Shown here piece by piece: positions 6,547 to 9,481 of a stretch of 9,481 nucleotides of DNA; the stretch's first letter is position 1; the number at the start of each line of letters is the position of its first letter. Made by a program: the position numbers and the translations under genes. The DNA is taken from positions 1 to 9,481 of the forward strand of contig JAFGQA010000290.1 of the NCBI GenBank assembly GCA_016935885.1. The letters are read 5' to 3'. The notes beneath the pieces are model-generated. The model was not told where the DNA came from, made no database searches, and saw only the letters and a list, made by a program, of their open reading frames with translations. This DNA comes from Phycisphaerae bacterium. GTDB taxonomy: Bacteria; Planctomycetota; Phycisphaerae; UBA1845; UTPLA1.

Positions 6547-7386
6547 ATGTTCTCAAGCAACTGCGAGCACTGCTGCGGCTTGACCGACACCGGCCGCGAA
6601 CGCGACGCAAACGAGGATCACTTCCTGATCGCCACGCTTTCAAAGTCCATGCAGATTCAACAGACGAGCCTGGACCGACAGGCCGGGGCCGAGTTGTTCA
6701 GCGGCGACCAAGGCAAGCTGCTGCTTGTGGCCGACGGCATCGGCGGTTATGTCGCGGGCGAGCGCGCGAGCGAACTCGCGATCGACACGATGTCGCAGTA
6801 CGTGCTCAACATATTGCCATGGTTCTACCGCCTCCACGGAGAAGACGAGGAAGACCTGTACGATGAGCTGCGCCTCGCCATTCAGAAGTGCGAGGCCGTC
6901 ATCGACGCCGAGTCGGAGGCCGTCCCGGAGCACGAAGGCATGGGCACCACGCTCACGATGGCGTACGTGCTTTGGCCGAGCATGTACGTCGTTCATGTCG
7001 GCGATAGCCGTTGCTACGTGCTGCGCGGCGAGCAGCTCTCACAGATCACGGTGGATCACACCGTGGCCCAAGAGTTGGTAGACAGTGGAGCACTCGAGCG
7101 AGAGCAGGCCCGCAGTTCGAGGTGGCACCACGTGCTGAGCAGTGCGCTGGGCCGCGGCATGGAGAAACTGCGCTCATCCGTCTACAAGGCCGAGTTGCAG
7201 GCGAACGATACGGTCCTCTTGTGCACCGACGGCCTGACGGAGTGCGTGGCAGACGCCGACATCAAGGCGATCCTCTGCGCACGGGACTCGGAGCAGCAGA
7301 CGTGCGAACGCCTGGTCAACGCAGCCAACGACGCGGGCGGAACGGACAACATCACCGTCATTGTGGCGCGGTTCCCGGAACAGTAG
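6547..7386 (+). CDS. PP2C-family serine/threonine phosphatase (Stp1/PrpC-like)
   Basis: 279 residues, cytoplasmic, one PP2C domain and no added sensor or membrane segment. It removes phosphate from Ser/Thr residues and usually opposes Hanks-type kinases. Motifs in order: CGLTDTGRERDANEDHF (10-26; metal ligand around E23/D24), VADGIGGYVAGERASELA (61-78; D63), GMGTTLTMAYV (131-141), YVVHVGDSRCYVLR (147-160), LSSALGRG (197-204), LLCTDGLTECV (224-234; D228) and GGTDNITVIVARF (264-276; D267). The metal-binding aspartates are all present, so it should be active. DGIGG replaces the usual DGMGG, a mild change. An insertion of about 28 residues (LSKSMQIQQTSL... to about residue 57) precedes the DG motif; I associate it with planctomycete homologues. 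No kinase gene lies in the window. Confidence 0.9.
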   Translation: MFSSNCEHCCGLTDTGRERDANEDHFLIATLSKSMQIQQTSLDRQAGAELFSGDQGKLLLVADGIGGYVAGERASELAIDTMSQYVLNILPWFYRLHGEDEEDLYDELRLAIQKCEAVIDAESEAVPEHEGMGTTLTMAYVLWPSMYVVHVGDSRCYVLRGEQLSQITVDHTVAQELVDSGALEREQARSSRWHHVLSSALGRGMEKLRSSVYKAELQANDTVLLCTDGLTECVADADIKAILCARDSEQQTCERLVNAANDAGGTDNITVIVARFPEQ

Positions 7387-7418
7387 CACACGTGCACACG
7401 CAGCCGCCTGCCGGTTCA

Positions 7419-7437
7419 GGTTGGCCGTTCGCCAACC
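7419..7437 (+). terminator. Hairpin between phosphatase and peptidase genes
   Basis: GGTTGGC (7419-7425) pairs with GCCAACC (7431-7437) over the loop CGTTC, 33 bases after the phosphatase stop. No T run follows, so it may be a weak terminator or an mRNA-end stabiliser rather than a classic intrinsic terminator. Confidence 0.35.
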
Positions 7438-7483
7438 GCTACTCGAGGGATAAAGACTGGCGGCTTTGATCTAGGGTCATCGG

Positions 7484-8272
7484 ATGTTCGGTTTCAGGCG
7501 CAGAAGATGTGATCGCATTCGCAAGCGACCGTTTCCGCCTGCGTGGCTCGCGATCCTCGAGCGGAACGTGGCGTACTATCGGCTGTTGACGCCGGAGGAA
7601 CAGGCAGAGCTACGGGGTCATATTCAGGTCTTCCTCGACGAAAAACGGTTCGAGGGCTGCGGCGGGCTGGAGGTTACGGACGAGATTCGCGTTACGATCG
7701 CCGCGCAGGCCTGCATCCTGTTGCTTCATCGCCAAACGGATTACTACCCAAGAATGCAGACGATTCTCGTCTATCCTCATCGCTACGTTGCCGATGCCAG
7801 GAAACGCTTGCCGGATGGAACGGTGCTGGGAGGCATCCACACACGCATCGGGGAGTCATGGTACCGTGGTCCGGTCGTGCTCTCCTGGGACGATGTGTTG
7901 CAAGGCGCGGCCGACATTCACGACGGCCACAACGTCGTGTTTCACGAGTTCGCCCATCAGCTCGACAGCGAGTCGGGGGCGAACGAAGGCGCTCCGGCGC
8001 TGCCGCGCCGCTCCATGTACATTGCCTGGGCACGCGTGCTCGGGCACGAATACGAGCACCTGATCGATGAGCTGAAGCACCATCGCAGGACATTTATCGA
8101 TGCATACGGCGCCACGAATCCGGCCGAGTTCTTCGCTGTGATTACCGAGGCATTCTTCGAACAGCCGGTCCAGATGAAACGGCGCCATCCCGAGCTGTAC
8201 GATCAGTTGGTCTCGTTCTACCAACAAGACCCCGCGTCGCGCGCCGCAGAGCGGGATGTGCAAGGAAGTTGA
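7484..8272 (+). CDS. mtfA: Zinc-dependent peptidase of the MtfA family (M90)
   Basis: 262 residues, close to E. coli MtfA (265). The zinc site is HEFAH (154-158) in NVVFHEFAHQLD, with the catalytic Glu155; downstream ATNPAEFFAVITEAFFEQP (210-228) supplies the third, acidic ligand expected in this family. Other family stretches are GCGGLEVTDEIRVTIAAQAC (58-77), ILVYPHRYV (94-102), GPVVLSWDDVLQGA (129-142) and the C-terminal HPELYDQLVSFYQQDP. In E. coli MtfA is a cytosolic aminopeptidase that binds the repressor Mlc and so affects glucose uptake; whether that applies here is unknown. AGGG at 7473-7476, 7 bases before ATG 7484, supports the start. It follows the phosphatase by 97 bases with a hairpin between, so co-transcription is uncertain. 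Confidence 0.93.
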   Translation: MFGFRRRRCDRIRKRPFPPAWLAILERNVAYYRLLTPEEQAELRGHIQVFLDEKRFEGCGGLEVTDEIRVTIAAQACILLLHRQTDYYPRMQTILVYPHRYVADARKRLPDGTVLGGIHTRIGESWYRGPVVLSWDDVLQGAADIHDGHNVVFHEFAHQLDSESGANEGAPALPRRSMYIAWARVLGHEYEHLIDELKHHRRTFIDAYGATNPAEFFAVITEAFFEQPVQMKRRHPELYDQLVSFYQQDPASRAAERDVQGS

Positions 8273-8281
8273 TCGGAGCCG

Positions 8282-8449
8282 TCAAACGCTGAATGCCGCC
8301 CGCGGTTTCAGCACGTTGGCGAACTCGCCGCGGACTTCGGGGTTCGCATGCAATAGGTAGAGCCCGAGTGACGCCGTGGAAGGGGCGAAGCGTGAGACTC
8401 CGGGGACTCTGGCAATGCAGGTAAGCGGATCCGTGCTTGGCCCGGCCAT
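8282..8449 (-). pseudogene. Possible gene remnant, 55 codons, unrecognised
   Basis: A minus-strand frame from ATG 8449-8447 to TGA 8284-8282 gives 55 residues; the frame is also open a little further upstream. The second half reads STASLGLYLLHANPEVRGEF followed by ANVLKPRAAFSV, which has natural-looking amino-acid composition and could be the C-terminus of a larger protein. No ribosome site precedes the ATG, and no family is recognised. It converges on the MtfA-like gene, with stops only 9 bases apart. It may be a decayed gene end, a dispersed repeat, or chance. Confidence 0.25.
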
Positions 8450-8561
8450 GTGCCAGCATCAGGCTGCCGTTGAGCGTATTCCACGACGCTCAGCTCTCGG
8501 GGCTGGCATTCGCCGGCGCGACTGCCCGCGCGGATCCGGCCCCGGCGCCACCGTGTTCCCG

Positions 8562-8584
8562 AGGCTCACCTCCCGGGTGAGCCT
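8562..8584. repeat. 9-bp GC-rich hairpin
   Basis: AGGCTCACC (8562-8570) pairs perfectly with GGTGAGCCT (8576-8584) over the loop TCCCG. No T run flanks it. It could be a terminator-like or dispersed intergenic hairpin. Confidence 0.5.
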
Positions 8585-8766
8585 TGAGCCCTCGGTACGT
8601 TCCGCAACCACATGATCCTCAGCGGGTTCGGCGCGGCTGCCTCAAAGTCCCACATTCTGTCGCTCTCGCCGCCTCCTTCAGCACGCGGAGGCTCACAGCT
8701 GGGCACTCCGGTGTCCGTGGCCGATCGACTTCGTGAAACCCCCCGCGTCGTTCTGCCGCTCACCGT

Positions 8767-8795
8767 GGCAGAGAGTCGATTGGCGATCGACTGCC
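8767..8795. promoter_or_regulatory. Interrupted inverted repeat before the winged-helix gene
   Basis: GTCGAT (8775-8780) and ATCGAC (8786-8791) flank TGGCG, and outer GGCA (8767-8770) and TGCC (8792-8795) extend the symmetry with a 4-base bulge on the left. GATCGAC recurs at 8722-8728. It lies 26 bases before the ATG, a plausible autoregulatory operator position for a DNA-binding protein, but there is no direct evidence. Confidence 0.25.
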
Positions 8796-8820
8796 CGTTC
8801 ACCTGGAATGGAGCTCGGTC

Positions 8821-9417
8821 ATGGCGAACAAGCTGAACAAGAACGACCGGGACCTCCTGATTGCCCTCGCTGAGTACCGCCTGCTGACGGTCAGCCAGAT
8901 CGCTGCACTTTGTGCCGTGGGCAAGCCGGCGGCGCGAAACCGCGTGGGCAAGCTCACGAATGCCGGCCTGGCAACGGAACGGACACCGGCAGTCGCCAGT
9001 GGTCGGGGGCGACCCGAACGCTGGGTGTCGCTTACGGAACGAAGCATCGACTTGCTGCGGGCGGACAGGACGCTCGGGCTCAGCGTACCGAACAATGAGG
9101 TGGCTGCCGACGGGATTCGCTGCGCAGAGCACTTGCTCGTGATCAACTGGTTTCGGATCCACCTGGTGCATCTTGAGAGGACCTTTCCACGGCTGAGCGC
9201 GACGTTTCTGTCCTCTGAGTCTCCGTTCCTGGGGCGAGGTCCTGACGGCGGGCAATTCGTCTCTGGCAGTGCAGTTGAAGCGCGTCGGAATCCCACGCGA
9301 TGTGGCGGTCTCTGGGCTCATCGCCTGGGCGCGGAAGAACAAGCCCACAGGCGGGAAGCGCATCATTACCGAATCAGCGACCACCGGCAGAGCCGGTGGT
9401 ATGAGGAAGGCCCCTGA
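8821..9417 (+). CDS. Winged-helix protein, replication-relaxation type, probably frameshifted
   Basis: 198 residues as read. Residues 9-60 form a winged helix (DRDLLIALAEYRLLTVSQIA, then ARNRVGKLTNAGL), with a wing-like GRGRPERWVSLTERSIDLL (61-79). HLLVINWFRIHL (104-115) resembles the conserved His segment of replication-relaxation (PF13814-like) proteins, which sit on plasmids, integrative elements and phages. GGAG at 8810-8813, 7 bases before the ATG, supports the start. After about residue 140 (near 9240) the frame loses protein character and GC-ending codons (ARRNPTRCGGLWAHRLGAEE), while the +1 frame, open from 9197 to the window end, becomes coding-like (LAVQLKRVGIPRDVAVSGLI, then AWARKNKPTGGKRIITE). 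A one-base indel or a junction near 9230-9270 is therefore likely. The stop at 9415-9417 lies in a hairpin loop, so the C-terminus is not native. Family call moderate. Confidence 0.6.
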   Translation: MANKLNKNDRDLLIALAEYRLLTVSQIAALCAVGKPAARNRVGKLTNAGLATERTPAVASGRGRPERWVSLTERSIDLLRADRTLGLSVPNNEVAADGIRCAEHLLVINWFRIHLVHLERTFPRLSATFLSSESPFLGRGPDGGQFVSGSAVEARRNPTRCGGLWAHRLGAEEQAHRREAHHYRISDHRQSRWYEEGP

Positions 9418-9454
9418 AAGGGGCCAGCGGTCGAACCCGCCCCGAAGGGGGCGG
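9380..9454. repeat. Cluster of three adjacent GC-rich hairpins (REP/IS-end-like)
   Basis: Three hairpins follow each other: ACCACCGGC/GCCGGTGGT (9380-9388 with 9392-9400, loop AGA), GGCCCC/GGGGCC (9409-9414 with 9420-9425, loop TGAAA), and CCGCCCC/GGGGCGG (9437-9443 with 9448-9454, loop GAAG). All stems are perfect. Short GC-rich foldbacks in a row are typical of REP/BIME elements and of subterminal hairpins of IS200/IS605-type transposons processed by Y1 transposases. No transposase gene is visible because the window ends 27 bases later. It interrupts the coding-like +1 frame of the preceding gene, consistent with an insertion or element boundary. Confidence 0.55.
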
Positions 9455-9481
9455 AGGATCGTTGCCACGGGTGGAGCGAAG

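Larger units (their letters stand above)
8273..8820. other. 548-base stretch without a convincing intact gene
   Basis: Between the MtfA-like gene and the winged-helix gene I see no frame with family-level resemblance. It contains a possible minus-strand gene remnant (8282-8449), a 9-bp hairpin (8562-8584) and an inverted repeat just before the next gene (8767-8795). The open frames from 8566 leftward and 8612 rightward are Pro/Arg/Ser-rich with no motifs. Confidence 0.5.

Noticed and set aside
9380..9454. CRISPR array
   Set aside because: The three hairpins differ in sequence and spacing; there are no identical direct repeats with spacers and no cas gene in the window.
8566..9468. A 300-codon minus-strand frame opposite the winged-helix gene
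   Set aside because: It has no recognisable motif, is rich in Arg, Pro and Ser, and mirrors the plus-strand gene, which has a good start and a helix-turn-helix.

Overview
The window is GC-rich and reads as bacterial chromosome, most likely from a Planctomycetota or a similar high-GC, Gram-negative-type lineage. The clues are a DevBCA-type tripartite exporter, a PP2C phosphatase with an insertion I associate with planctomycete homologues, a strong inverted repeat of the GGCACGGGCGTC...GACGCCCGTGCC kind often seen between genes in such genomes, and several GTG starts. The assignment is inferred from sequence style, not proven.

Layout. Bases 1-290 (+) hold the C-terminal end of a methyl-accepting chemotaxis protein. 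A 198-base gap with hairpins follows. From 6246 down to 489 the minus strand carries one compact gene train, in order of transcription: FtsX-fold permease (DevC-like), ABC ATPase (DevA-like), HlyD-type membrane fusion protein (DevB-like), a 38-residue small ORF, a 183-residue polytopic membrane protein, a DUF1003 membrane protein and an MFS exporter. Neighbouring genes are 1-4 bases apart or overlap by 4 bases (ATGA/GTGA), except for a 74-base gap before the MFS gene. Translational coupling, and probably one mRNA, is therefore likely. The first three genes should form an exporter spanning inner membrane and periplasm; its substrate cannot be read from sequence.

Bases 6247-6546 are the divergent control region. 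It contains an 18-base perfect palindrome and, next to the permease start, a small hairpin that pairs with the permease Shine-Dalgarno sequence. Rightward lie a PP2C serine/threonine phosphatase (6547-7386) and an MtfA-like zinc peptidase (7484-8272).

Bases 8273-8820 hold no convincing intact gene, but contain a 55-codon minus-strand frame that may be a gene remnant and a 9-bp hairpin. The right edge (8821-9481) looks mobile-element related: a winged-helix protein of the replication-relaxation type seems to lose its reading frame near 9240, and three GC-rich hairpins stand in a row at 9380-9454, reminiscent of REP/IS200-type foldback DNA. No tRNA, rRNA or CRISPR array was seen.
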